Positions 1 through 6,970 of a DNA stretch of 18,752 nt are shown here, in pieces. Source of the DNA: Candidatus Rifleibacteriota bacterium (GTDB lineage Bacteria > UBP17 > UBA6191 > JACPRK01); NCBI GenBank assembly GCA_016213865.1, contig JACQZL010000255.1, positions 1 through 18,752 on the forward strand, given 5' to 3'. The notes beneath the pieces are model-generated. The model saw only the letters and a list, made by a program, of their open reading frames with translations. It was not told the DNA's origin and searched no databases. Each line of letters begins with the position of its first letter. Within the stretch, counting starts at the first letter, position 1. The position numbers and the translations under genes were made by a program.

Positions 1-1
1 G

Positions 2-646
2 GAGATCGGCGCTGATCCGGTCCTGGCAAAGGCGGGTGCTTACTACCACGACGTGGGAAAGACGAAGCGCCCCTACTTCTTCATCGAGAACCAGATCGGC
101 GGCGTCAACTACCACGACAATTTGTCGCCCAACCTTTCGCGGCTGATCGTACACAGCCACACCCGCGACGGCGTCGAGATTGCCCGCAAGTACAACCTCC
201 CCAAGTGCATCACCGACATCATGGCCCAGCACCACGGCACTGACCTGGTGGCCTTCTTCTACCACCGGGCCTGCCAGGAAGAAGACCCCTCGGTCACTCC
301 CGTGCACGAGGACTCGTTCCGCTACGCGGGGCCGAAGCCCAAGACCCCCGAGGCCGCCATCGTGATGATGGCCGACGGGGTCGAAGCCGCCAGCCGCACG
401 CTCAAGAAGCCGACCCCCGCGAGCATCGAGTCGCTGGTGGCCAAGATCCTCAACGACCGTTTCGCGGACGGCCAGTTCGACGAGTGCGACATCACCAAGC
501 GCGAGCTGGAGCTGATTCAGGCTCGGATGTCGAAGACCCTCACCAGCATGCTCCACAACCGGATCTCGTACCCGGACGGCTACCAGCCGCCGGAGGACCC
601 GGCAGTCAACGGCCAGGCCCCGGCGCCCAACGGAAAGGCGGCCTGA
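2..646 (+). CDS. pgpH: 7TM-HD family phosphohydrolase, PgpH-like (C-terminal part, 5' end outside window)
   Basis: This is the C-terminal HD domain of a PgpH-type membrane phosphohydrolase. In characterised members the cytosolic HD domain hydrolyses c-di-AMP to pApA. The frame is open from base 2, so the start and the membrane segments lie upstream of the window; 214 residues are visible. The metal-binding HD pair is in YYHDVGKTKRPYFF (HD codons at 47-52), followed by the family-typical HDNLSP, the VHSHTRDGVE histidine, the QHHGT double histidine and the ADGVEAASR aspartate. The DECDITKREL and HNRISYP stretches match the usual C-terminal end. A short Pro/Ala-rich tail follows. ybeY starts 3 bases after the stop, the usual neighbour order. 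Family assignment is secure; the substrate is inferred from the family. Confidence 0.93.
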   Translation, partial: EIGADPVLAKAGAYYHDVGKTKRPYFFIENQIGGVNYHDNLSPNLSRLIVHSHTRDGVEIARKYNLPKCITDIMAQHHGTDLVAFFYHRACQEEDPSVTPVHEDSFRYAGPKPKTPEAAIVMMADGVEAASRTLKKPTPASIESLVAKILNDRFADGQFDECDITKRELELIQARMSKTLTSMLHNRISYPDGYQPPEDPAVNGQAPAPNGKAA

Positions 647-649
647 ACC

Positions 650-1150
650 GTGTTGCTGACTGTCGACTGCCGGACCCCCGAGTTCCTCTTGCACGAAAGG
701 CGGCTCCAGGCCGTGGCCCGGAGCTTCGGCCGGGCCCTGAAGGTGCCTGACGCGGCCGCCGTGGGCCTGGTGCTCTGCTCCGTGCGGACGCTGGCGCGGC
801 TGGGCAAGAAGCACTTCGGCCAGGCGAGGACGACCGACGTGATCGCCTTCCCGACGGGCTTTCCGGAGATCGGTGGCCTCCTGGGAGAGGTCTGGATCGC
901 GCCGGACACGGTCGCCAGGAATGGCCTGCGGTACGGAAAGGGACTCAACGGCGAGTTCCTCTTCGTCCTTGCCCACGGGCTGCTGCACCTCCTGGGGGCC
1001 GACGATGCGACGCCCCGGCAGCGGGAGGCGATGTTCGCCCGCCAGGAGCAGCTCCTTTCGACTTGCCGGGGCGGCCCGGCGGACCCGCTGCCGCGCGTAC
1101 TGGAGCGGACGGGCAGTCGCGGGCCTCGCAAGCAGGGTCCTCCGTGGTGA
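650..1150 (+). CDS. ybeY: YbeY-type endoribonuclease / rRNA maturation factor
   Basis: Single-domain protein of 166 residues, the usual YbeY length. YbeY is a metal-dependent endoribonuclease of 16S rRNA 3'-end maturation and ribosome quality control. The diagnostic motif is HGLLHLLGADD (residues 109-119), preceded by the TTDVIAFP segment (around residue 65) and a GEVWIAPD strand, all typical of the family. The start is GTG, with GGAAAGG 11 bases upstream. Upstream pgpH ends 3 bases before it, and the downstream CNNM gene starts inside its stop codon (GTGA overlap), so the genes are probably co-translated. Oddity: the canonical motif is HGxLHLxGYDH, and the last zinc-ligand histidine is Asp119 here. 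Either Asp serves as third ligand in this lineage or metal binding is altered. Confidence 0.92.
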   Translation: MLLTVDCRTPEFLLHERRLQAVARSFGRALKVPDAAAVGLVLCSVRTLARLGKKHFGQARTTDVIAFPTGFPEIGGLLGEVWIAPDTVARNGLRYGKGLNGEFLFVLAHGLLHLLGADDATPRQREAMFARQEQLLSTCRGGPADPLPRVLERTGSRGPRKQGPPW

Positions 1151-2391
1151 CGGTGCTGCTCGTATCGGCCGGCCTGTTGGCCGCGCTGCTCTTCGCCGGG
1201 GCCGAGGAGGCCCTGCTGGCGCTCTCGGAGGACCCCGAGGTCCGCGAACGGACATGGCTGCCGGAGCGGCTCGAGGCCTTGCTGGCCCGCCCGCCGCGAC
1301 TGCTGGCCTCGCTGGTGGCGGGGAACCTGGCCGCCGTCGCTCTGGCCGGCACCGCCTTGACCCTCGAGCTGACGGACAAGTGCGGCGAGTCGTGGGGAAG
1401 CGTGCTCGCGGTGCTCATCCTGGCCCCGCTCGTCGCGCTGGTCAACGAGATCGTGCCGCGAGGGTACGTGCGACCGCACGCGCAGGGGTTCCTCCTGGCC
1501 ACGGGGGCTCCCCTGGCCGTCTTGGCGCGCTTGACGCGACCCCTTGCCGTCGCCGGCGAAACGCTCGCCGTCTGGCTGCACTTTGCCCTGGACCGGACGT
1601 TCCCACCCAGGGACTTCCCCGCGCAGACCTCCGCGCGCACGACCGCGGCTGCCCGCCCCCAGGCCCGCGAGGACCTGCTGGAGAGCGTTCTGGAGTTCTC
1701 GGAGACGCTGGTCAAGGAAGTGATGGTGCCGCGCAGGGACATGATCGCGTTGCCGTGCGAGGCAGACCTCCGGGCAGCCGTGTCGGTCGTCCGGGATACT
1801 CAGTACTCGCGCATCCCGATCTACCGCGGAAAGCCCGAGAACGTGGTCGGGGTGATCCACTCCAAGGACCTGCTCGCCTGGGCCCGTGAGCCCCGCGCCG
1901 CGGCGCCGACCCTGATGGCGATCGCTCGCCAGCCGCTCTACGTGCCCGGAGTGATGACCCTGGACGACCTCCTCGCCCAGTTCCAGCTCGGCGGCACGCA
2001 CATGGCTTTCGTCGTCGACGAGTTCGGGAGCACCGCGGGGCTCATCACGCTCGAGGACGTCATCGAGGAGATCTTCGGCGAGATCCAGGACGAACACGAT
2101 CGTGAGGAGCAGCCCATCCGGCGGACCGGTCGGGCCTCCTGGCTCGTGGATGGCACGGCCTCCGTCGACGACGTCGAGAAGGCGCTGCGAGTGGAGTTGC
2201 CCGAGTCCGAGTGCGAGACCCTGGGCGGGCTGGTCTTCCTGACGTTGGGCCACCTGCCCGAGACCGGCGAGACCTGCCAGCTCGGCAGCGTCCAGTGCAA
2301 GGTCCTGCGAGTCGAGAACCACCGCATCCGCGAGCTCAACGTCACGTTGACCGTCCGGCAGCGAAGTCGTCCGGCAGCGTCCGCAAGCTGA
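1147..2391 (+). CDS. CNNM/CorC-family (HlyC-like) CBS-domain membrane protein
   Basis: Protein of 414 residues from the GTG at 1147, which overlaps the ybeY stop as GTGA. An upstream extension exists in frame but would add a low-complexity segment before the first membrane helix. Order: DUF21/CNNM membrane domain with about four hydrophobic segments (residues 1-145) including the EEA motif of helix 1 and NEIVPRGY, the counterpart of the family's GE-x-xPK motif. Then a CBS pair (about 190-315) with VMVPRRDM, SRIPIYRG and the hallmark VVDEFGSTAGLITLEDVIEE, then a CorC_HlyC domain (about 330-405). Members are linked to magnesium/cobalt transport or efflux, with nucleotide binding by the CBS pair. 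The older haemolysin label is not supported by sequence. It is followed directly by a paralogue in a TGATG overlap. Confidence 0.9.
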   Translation: MTVLLVSAGLLAALLFAGAEEALLALSEDPEVRERTWLPERLEALLARPPRLLASLVAGNLAAVALAGTALTLELTDKCGESWGSVLAVLILAPLVALVNEIVPRGYVRPHAQGFLLATGAPLAVLARLTRPLAVAGETLAVWLHFALDRTFPPRDFPAQTSARTTAAARPQAREDLLESVLEFSETLVKEVMVPRRDMIALPCEADLRAAVSVVRDTQYSRIPIYRGKPENVVGVIHSKDLLAWAREPRAAAPTLMAIARQPLYVPGVMTLDDLLAQFQLGGTHMAFVVDEFGSTAGLITLEDVIEEIFGEIQDEHDREEQPIRRTGRASWLVDGTASVDDVEKALRVELPESECETLGGLVFLTLGHLPETGETCQLGSVQCKVLRVENHRIRELNVTLTVRQRSRPAASAS

Positions 2392-3707
2392 TGGAACCGT
2401 CGCTCAACGCCCTGCTCGAGTGCCTCGCGCTGATCCTGGCCGTCTGGGGCCTGGCCCTCTTCACCGGCCTGGAAGGTGCGCTGGTTGCGCTGGGCCGGCT
2501 GCACGGCGCCGCGGAGGACCCGTCCGGCAAGGACGAGCTCTTCGCCCACCCGCAACGGCTGCTCGCTTTCCTGGTGACGGGCGCCACCCTCTGCGTCTCG
2601 ACGGCCCTGGTGGCGGCGGCGGCCCTTTGGCTGGAGCTGCTCGGACCGGCCCCGGCGCGGCTGGCCCTCGTCACGGTGTTCGTGACGCTGCCGGTCGTCT
2701 ACGTCCTGGGCGAGTTGCTGCCCAGGGCGCTCTTCCGGGGTCGGGCCCAATCGGTGTTCGCACGGCTTGCCGGCCTTCTGCGCCTCCTGTACCGGCCGTT
2801 CTCGGCCGTCGCAGACGGGATGGTCCGGGTGGGGCTGGTCGGCATCGATCCCGAACGCGGAGGCGCCTGGCGGCCGCGGCTGCTACGTGCCACGCGTGAA
2901 GAGCTGCAGAGGCTGCTGGCCGCCGAGACCCGCGAGCGCCCGGAATCGGCCGCCGGCCACCGCATCCTGTCGCAGATCTTCGACGCCCGCGAATTGACGG
3001 TCGACCGCGTCATGCACGACCGCAGCCGCCTCGTCTCGGCCCCCGTGGACGCCAGCCGCGACGAACTGATCGCGACGGTGGTGCAAAGCGGCTTTTCGCG
3101 GATTCCTGTCTGGCGCGAGAACCCCTGGACCATCGCGGGCATCGTGCACGCCACCGACCTCCTGCAGGACTCCGACTCCACCAGGACCTCGAGCGGGACT
3201 GGGCGGCCCGGGCAGTCCGACTCGCCCGATCGTCCCGAAGCCGTGCGGCAAGGAGTGCTCCGCGAACCGCTGAGGGTCTCCCCGGAGACGACGGTCCTCG
3301 CCATGCTCCGCCGTTTCCAGGCGTCGCGCAGCCACATGGCCATCGTCGAGTCTCCGCCCGGCACGGCGGTCGGCCTCCTGACCATCGAGGACCTGCTGGA
3401 GCGGTTCATCGGCGACATCCGCGACGAGCACGACCCCAAGCAGTCCGGCACGCGCCAGCTCTTCTGGGACACCTTCCTGGTCGATGCCGGCCTGGACATC
3501 GCGTCCGTCAACCGCCGCGTCGGCGTGGAGATCCCGGCCGGCGAGTACGATACGCTGGCGGGCTTCCTCCTGGATCGGCTGCGCAAGATCCCGGTGGTGG
3601 GCGATCAGGTCTCCGTCGGAAGCGTGCTCTTCTTCGTCACGAAGGCCGACGGCAAGCGAGCCGAGCAAGTGGTCGTCAAGCGCGTCGGTGGTTCGCGCGC
3701 CCGGTGA
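2391..3707 (+). CDS. second CNNM/CorC-family CBS-domain membrane protein (divergent paralogue)
   Basis: Protein of 438 residues starting at the ATG inside TGATG, one base overlapping the previous stop, so probably translationally coupled. Order: DUF21-like membrane domain (residues 1-150) with LGELLPRALFRGRAQ, the family Pro motif. Then a CBS pair (about 203-347) with VDRVMHDRS, SRIPVWRENPWTIAG and VGLLTIEDLLERFIGDI, then a CorC_HlyC-like C terminus (about 355-435). It differs from its neighbour in two ways: a Ser/Pro-rich insertion of about 25 residues between the CBS repeats, and loss of the conserved DEFG signature, which reads VESPPGTA. It may be a regulatory or heteromeric partner of the first copy, since CNNM proteins form dimers; that is inference. 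A TGAGG-TTTCG-CCTCA hairpin overlaps the stop codon, without a T-run. Confidence 0.87.
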   Translation: MEPSLNALLECLALILAVWGLALFTGLEGALVALGRLHGAAEDPSGKDELFAHPQRLLAFLVTGATLCVSTALVAAAALWLELLGPAPARLALVTVFVTLPVVYVLGELLPRALFRGRAQSVFARLAGLLRLLYRPFSAVADGMVRVGLVGIDPERGGAWRPRLLRATREELQRLLAAETRERPESAAGHRILSQIFDARELTVDRVMHDRSRLVSAPVDASRDELIATVVQSGFSRIPVWRENPWTIAGIVHATDLLQDSDSTRTSSGTGRPGQSDSPDRPEAVRQGVLREPLRVSPETTVLAMLRRFQASRSHMAIVESPPGTAVGLLTIEDLLERFIGDIRDEHDPKQSGTRQLFWDTFLVDAGLDIASVNRRVGVEIPAGEYDTLAGFLLDRLRKIPVVGDQVSVGSVLFFVTKADGKRAEQVVVKRVGGSRAR

Positions 3708-3769
3708 GGTTTCGCCTCAAGCGTGCATGATCTTCTTCCGATAGGAGGAAGAGACGGACGCCCGCCACC

Positions 3770-4591
3770 ATGCCCTCTGCCGCTTCCTCGACGCCAAAGC
3801 CCGCACCCTCGAGCTGGCCGAAGCCGCTTCTATCGCTTCTCCTGGCCGCCACTCTGCTCATGTCGCCGACGCTGGTCGGCTCGGCGCCGACGACGGACAT
3901 GGCCCTCATTGTCGCGATGTCCACCGTCAATGACGTGCGGGAGTCGCTCGACGAGAAGCTCGGGCTCCTCTCGCAGGCTTGCGAGCAGTATCGCGAGCTG
4001 AAGGCGGGCTCGCGCGAGCGGGAGGCCCTGCAACGCGGGATGGAGCTCCACTTCCAGAACGCCAAGGACATCCAGGAGCTGGCCCTCAGCTTCCTGGGCA
4101 GCTCGTCGCAACGGTTCCCGGAGTACGGTCGCTACTGGGACAACTACCGCCAGCGACTGCTCGAGACCTGGCAGAAGGTCCGCGTCCTCCACGATGCGCT
4201 CCAGCGGGCGCCCGAAGTCGCCGAGGCTGCCCCGCCTGCTCCCGTGGCCGCGCCGGCCACCCGGGCGGAGCCCCCCCGTGGGGCAGCGGCCAAGGTCGGC
4301 GCCGACGACGGCAAGACCGACGAGCAGCCTGACCAGGACGCCGCGCCGTCGCAACCAACCGCGGCCGAAGAGCAGAAGTCGCTGATGGCGGGCTACCGGG
4401 ACGCCTACAAGAAGTACAACGAGGGGACGCCCCGGTCGGTGGACGAGGCCCGGCGCGAGTTCGAGGCCCTCATCCGCCGGGAGCCGGCCTTCCATCTGGC
4501 CCGCCAAGCGACGGCCGCGCGGCCGAAAGCCCGGCTGGCGCCGGAACTCGGTGGACCGGCGGTTGCCGCGGCCCTGACGGCGGGGCGCTGA
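3770..4591 (+). CDS. exported helical protein of unknown function with one C-terminal TPR-like motif
   Basis: Unrecognised protein of 273 residues. A Ser/Pro-rich N terminus leads into a hydrophobic segment (PLLSLLLAATLLMSPTLVG, about residues 20-38), a signal peptide or single membrane anchor. A charged helical region follows (about 45-140), then an Ala/Pro linker (about 145-200), then a segment with the spacing of a TPR repeat (YRDAYKKYNEG...ARREFEALIRREPAFHLA, about 207-245). The last 30 residues are Ala/Arg-rich and do not continue the TPR, so the gene end could be frayed or frameshifted; no alternative frame clearly restores it. The ATG is the only in-frame start; AGGAGG at 3743-3748 is 21 bases away, longer than ideal. 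It lies 62 bases after the CNNM operon and converges with the next gene, 30 bases between stops. No function can be assigned. Confidence 0.7.
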   Translation: MPSAASSTPKPAPSSWPKPLLSLLLAATLLMSPTLVGSAPTTDMALIVAMSTVNDVRESLDEKLGLLSQACEQYRELKAGSREREALQRGMELHFQNAKDIQELALSFLGSSSQRFPEYGRYWDNYRQRLLETWQKVRVLHDALQRAPEVAEAAPPAPVAAPATRAEPPRGAAAKVGADDGKTDEQPDQDAAPSQPTAAEEQKSLMAGYRDAYKKYNEGTPRSVDEARREFEALIRREPAFHLARQATAARPKARLAPELGGPAVAAALTAGR

Positions 4592-4621
4592 GCCCCGGGG
4601 CGCGCAACGCGTCGCCTGGTC

Positions 4622-5695
4622 CTATTTCGGCGCCGCGGCCGTCTTCTCGAGCGCCTTCCTGGCGAACGCGTCGTTCGGATCGGCCTTGAGCGTCCGCATC
4701 CAGACCTTGCGTGCCTGGTCCTTGCGACCCAGTTGCCATAGCAGCTTACCCAGGAGGTTCGTCACTCTGGGCGCGACCGCGGGCTTTTCCTTGACCACTT
4801 TCAGGAGGATGGCGGCCGCGTTTCGCCGATCGCCCTTCTTGGCCTCGAGGACCGCCTGCTGGAACGCGCGGTCCTCCGGGTCGGACGGCACGGGAAGCGG
4901 TTCGAGCCCCGCGGAAGCGCTCGTCCTCCCTGCCTGACCGGCGGAATCGCCTCCCGGTCCGGGGCCGGCGTCGGGCTTCGGCTTGTCCTCCGGGATCTCC
5001 GTGCCCAGGACCGCCGCCAGGAGGCCGGCCAGCTCGTCGGGAGCCAGATCGGCCGAGACGACGGTGGCTGTCAACTCGGCCTGCTTGGGCCGGAAGGTGC
5101 GCTGTGTCTGGGTGGAGACCGACTCGAAGAGCGGACCGAGCGCGGTCCGGACGTGATGTCCCTGGTAGCCGGCCTCCTGCTTGGCGCCCGCGGCCGGGGG
5201 CAACGTCTTGCCGGAGCCCGGCTTGCGGATGACGATCGCCCGTTCGGTCGCGACGAGCTCCATGCCCAGGCTCTGCAACAGCCCTGGCAGCTCTTGCTTG
5301 TAGTTGAGGAGCCCCTCGATGAAGGCGACGTTCTTCGGCACCTCGCCCGCGATGACCAGGTTCTGGTTGTACAGCCGGCAGATGGCGGCCACCATCACGT
5401 CGGCCGGGATCTGCTGGCGCAAGATCGGCGCGGCCGCCTGCTCGCCGCCGCCGCGGCTGACCATCACTTGTTCGGCGCCGATCTTCTTGACCGTCATGCC
5501 CGGGGCGAACTCCTCGCCGGCGGCCACGACGGCCCACTTGTCGGCGCTCGACTTGGTGACCACCACGTAGGTCGTGCCGGTGCCCACCGCTTCGGCAAAG
5601 GAGACGCCGGCGACCTGGAACCAGTCGGCCCCGTCGGAAGCCAGCACGGGATGGACCGACAGGAGCAGCGTGAGGACCAGGGCAAGCGGGCGCAC
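4622..5695 (-). CDS. exported protein with PilP-like, secretin-N-like and TPR-like segments, function unknown
   Basis: Protein of 357 residues starting GTG, with an uninterrupted signal peptide (about residues 1-19, cleavage after VLA). Residues 20-90 (AAGEEFAPGMTVKKIGAEQV, then SRGGG) read like the small beta domain of PilP/GspC-type pilus or secretion proteins. Residues 92-160 (LRQQIPADVMVAAICRLY, then LLQSLGMELVATERAIVIRK) resemble the short secretin/TonB N-terminal fold. A Pro/Gly/Ala linker follows (about 230-265). The C-terminal 85 residues look like two TPR helix pairs (GDRRNAAAILLKVV, LGRKDQARKVWMRTLKADP). A periplasmic scaffold linked to a pilus or secretion apparatus is possible but only inferred, since no such genes are nearby. 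It ends in TAG, so amber is a normal stop in this genome. Transcription probably starts at or beside the GTG. Confidence 0.78.
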   Translation of the reverse strand: MRPLALVLTLLLSVHPVLASDGADWFQVAGVSFAEAVGTGTTYVVVTKSSADKWAVVAAGEEFAPGMTVKKIGAEQVMVSRGGGEQAAAPILRQQIPADVMVAAICRLYNQNLVIAGEVPKNVAFIEGLLNYKQELPGLLQSLGMELVATERAIVIRKPGSGKTLPPAAGAKQEAGYQGHHVRTALGPLFESVSTQTQRTFRPKQAELTATVVSADLAPDELAGLLAAVLGTEIPEDKPKPDAGPGPGGDSAGQAGRTSASAGLEPLPVPSDPEDRAFQQAVLEAKKGDRRNAAAILLKVVKEKPAVAPRVTNLLGKLLWQLGRKDQARKVWMRTLKADPNDAFARKALEKTAAAPK

Positions 5696-5701
5696 ACCCG
5701 C

Positions 5702-5730
5702 ATTATAGCCGGCCGGCGGCCTGCTGTCTG
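5702..5730 (-). promoter_or_regulatory. sigma70-like promoter, predicted leaderless transcript
   Basis: Read on the minus strand, a perfect TATAAT (5702-5707) is preceded by a 17-base spacer and CAGACA (5725-5730, 4 of 6 to TTGACA). Only six bases separate the -10 box from the GTG start at 5695, so initiation seven bases downstream would fall on the start codon itself. No Shine-Dalgarno sequence fits in that gap. Confidence 0.6.
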
Positions 5731-5810
5731 CGAAGGCCTGGAATTGGGGCCGTCCCCGCCACCCTTAGTGTCTGTGCCGAAACAAGCATGGCAATGCGTG
5801 CCGTTTCCCA

Positions 5811-5874
5811 GAAACTGGTAGGGCCGGCCTCCGTGCCGGCCAATGGTTGACCGGCACGGAGGCCGGTCCTACCA
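5811..5874. repeat. REP-like palindromic element, full copy (24-bp arms)
   Basis: Arms at 5816-5839 and 5851-5874 are inverted copies over 24 bases with a single mismatch, separated by 11 bases. Each arm contains a smaller palindrome, GCCGGC-N6-GCCGGC, so the element can form one long hairpin or two short ones. Bases 5811-5841 recur exactly at 6734-6764. It lies 41 bases beyond the stop of the minus-strand gene at 5916 and could end that transcript. GC-rich palindromes of this style are common between genes in large GC-rich genomes (recollection). Confidence 0.85.
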
Positions 5875-5915
5875 CGTCATGTCGTGGATTGGTCCAGTTA
5901 TTTCTATACAGTCGC

Positions 5916-6605
5916 TTACTTCAACAACCCGGCGTAGACGCTCCGCTCGGTCAGCTCTTGCCGCGAAATGTGCAGAGACTCGCACATGGCCATCACCTTC
6001 GCCGCCAGCTCGGTCGGCACCTTGAGCTCCTTCTTGCGGCGGTCCAGACCCGGGTAGTCGAGCGGAAACCCGAGGAACGGGTCCTTCAGCTTGGAGTTGT
6101 GCACCAGTGCCAGCCCGCGACCCAGCCGGAGCGTCAGGATCTGGTTCTCGCTCGCGTCCGGGTGCCGGCCGACCACGCTGAGCCAGATCCGCGGGTCGAT
6201 GAGGAACTCCCACGGCACGGTCTGCAGCGCGTGGTCCCTGATGTAGGCGGCAAGCTGCCGTCCGTAGCGCTGGAACTTCCCGTCGGCGGCGATCTCGATC
6301 TTGCCCTCGAGCACGAACCCCGGGCAATCCTCGGCCTTGACGTGGAGCTCGCACCGCGGGAACAACCGGCTGACAGCCAGCATGGCCTCCAGGAACTGGG
6401 CGACGTCGCTGAGCACCTCGCCCGCCTGCAGCGACCCGAAGTAGTCCGTGGCGTCTCCCGGGTCTCCCATCTGCAGAGCGGGCCGCTGGTTACACCACAG
6501 GCCCTTCTCGATCTGGACCTGGAAAGCCTCTTCGAACCGCCCGCCCGTCACGGTACGGTTCGCGTTCTCACCGAACAGGTCTTTGACCTCGAAGAAGATC
6601 TCCAT
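5916..6605 (-). CDS. hypothetical cytoplasmic protein
   Basis: Unrecognised protein of 229 residues with no signal peptide or membrane segment. It begins MEIFFEVKDLFGENANRT and alternates short beta-type strands with helices (HVKAEDCPGFVLEGKIEI, then YGRQLAAYIRDHALQTVPWE). It ends in a helical segment, HISRQELTERSVYAGLLK, that could be a small DNA-binding or dimerisation helix pair; that is speculative. The ATG at 6605 is chosen because GGTGG lies 8 bases upstream; an in-frame GTG at 6617 would add four residues. Codon use and composition match the neighbours, and the frame is uninterrupted with mixed, non-shadow amino-acid content, so it is likely real. It is transcribed divergently from the giant gene. 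A TTGACG-16-TTTAAC promoter candidate lies 56 bases upstream. No function can be given. Confidence 0.72.
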   Translation of the reverse strand: MEIFFEVKDLFGENANRTVTGGRFEEAFQVQIEKGLWCNQRPALQMGDPGDATDYFGSLQAGEVLSDVAQFLEAMLAVSRLFPRCELHVKAEDCPGFVLEGKIEIAADGKFQRYGRQLAAYIRDHALQTVPWEFLIDPRIWLSVVGRHPDASENQILTLRLGRGLALVHNSKLKDPFLGFPLDYPGLDRRKKELKVPTELAAKVMAMCESLHISRQELTERSVYAGLLK

Positions 6606-6660
6606 CTCGGCGTCCACCGGGTCCGGACAGTCCGCTCTCCCGGTCCTCTATCCAGGTGGA

Positions 6661-6688
6661 GTTAAACCGCTCGCGGCGCCCCCGTCAA
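6661..6688 (-). promoter_or_regulatory. candidate sigma70-like promoter for the 5916-6605 gene
   Basis: On the minus strand TTGACG (6683-6688, 5 of 6 to consensus) and TTTAAC (6661-6666, 4 of 6) are separated by 16 bases. The predicted start near 6654 would give a leader of about 50 bases before the ATG at 6605. It is one of the few AT-containing stretches in the region. Confidence 0.4.
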
Positions 6689-6733
6689 GCGGCGCGGCGG
6701 TCGCGCCCTGGGGTGCGCTCGCAGCTCATGGGT

Positions 6734-6764
6734 GAAACTGGTAGGGCCGGCCTCCGTGCCGGCC
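6734..6764. repeat. REP-like element, single-arm copy
   Basis: An exact 31-base match to 5811-5841, with the internal GCCGGC-N6-GCCGGC palindrome but without the inverted second arm. With the copy at 5811 it brackets the minus-strand gene at 5916-6605 in direct orientation. The rest of 6618-6970 (353 bases without a gene) holds only the two promoter candidates; I see nothing in 6765-6884. Confidence 0.85.
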
Positions 6765-6884
6765 CAGGAAGCCGCGCCAAGGCTGGCGAGTCTGGAAACA
6801 GGCCAGCGGCAGGGGAGATAAGATCGCCGACGTGGCAATGCGGCTCCCCGCATTCCGCGAACGCACCCCCGCCGCTCCTACCTC

Positions 6885-6913
6885 TTGACACGGCCCTGGC
6901 GCCGAGCTGCACT
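6885..6913 (+). promoter_or_regulatory. candidate promoter for the giant gene
   Basis: A perfect TTGACA (6885-6890) lies 58 bases before the likely +1 region of the giant gene leader. A 17-base spacer leads to TGCACT (6908-6913), only 3 of 6 to TATAAT, so the -10 element is weak. The ATG follows 57 bases after it. Confidence 0.3.
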
Positions 6914-6970
6914 CGCCTTCACAACGCGGGAGACTTCAACCGAGGATGCGCACCTGCGAAAGGGGGGCGT

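Noticed and set aside
580..2322. A 580-codon minus-strand open frame over ybeY and the first CNNM gene
   Set aside because: The plus strand here carries two unmistakable families; the antisense product has no domain-like pattern.
4581..4625. Bidirectional terminator between the convergent genes (GCCCCGGGGC palindrome)
   Set aside because: The palindrome has no loop room and no T-run on either side.
5153..5821. Plus-strand open frame of 222 codons opposite the PilP-like gene
   Set aside because: Leu/Arg/His-rich antisense shadow; the minus-strand frame has a signal peptide and plausible domains.
6656..6970. N-terminal extension of the giant protein to the ATG at 6656
   Set aside because: The added residues are Arg/Ala/Pro-rich and cross the REP-like repeat. 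The ATG at 6971 has an SD and begins a signal peptide.
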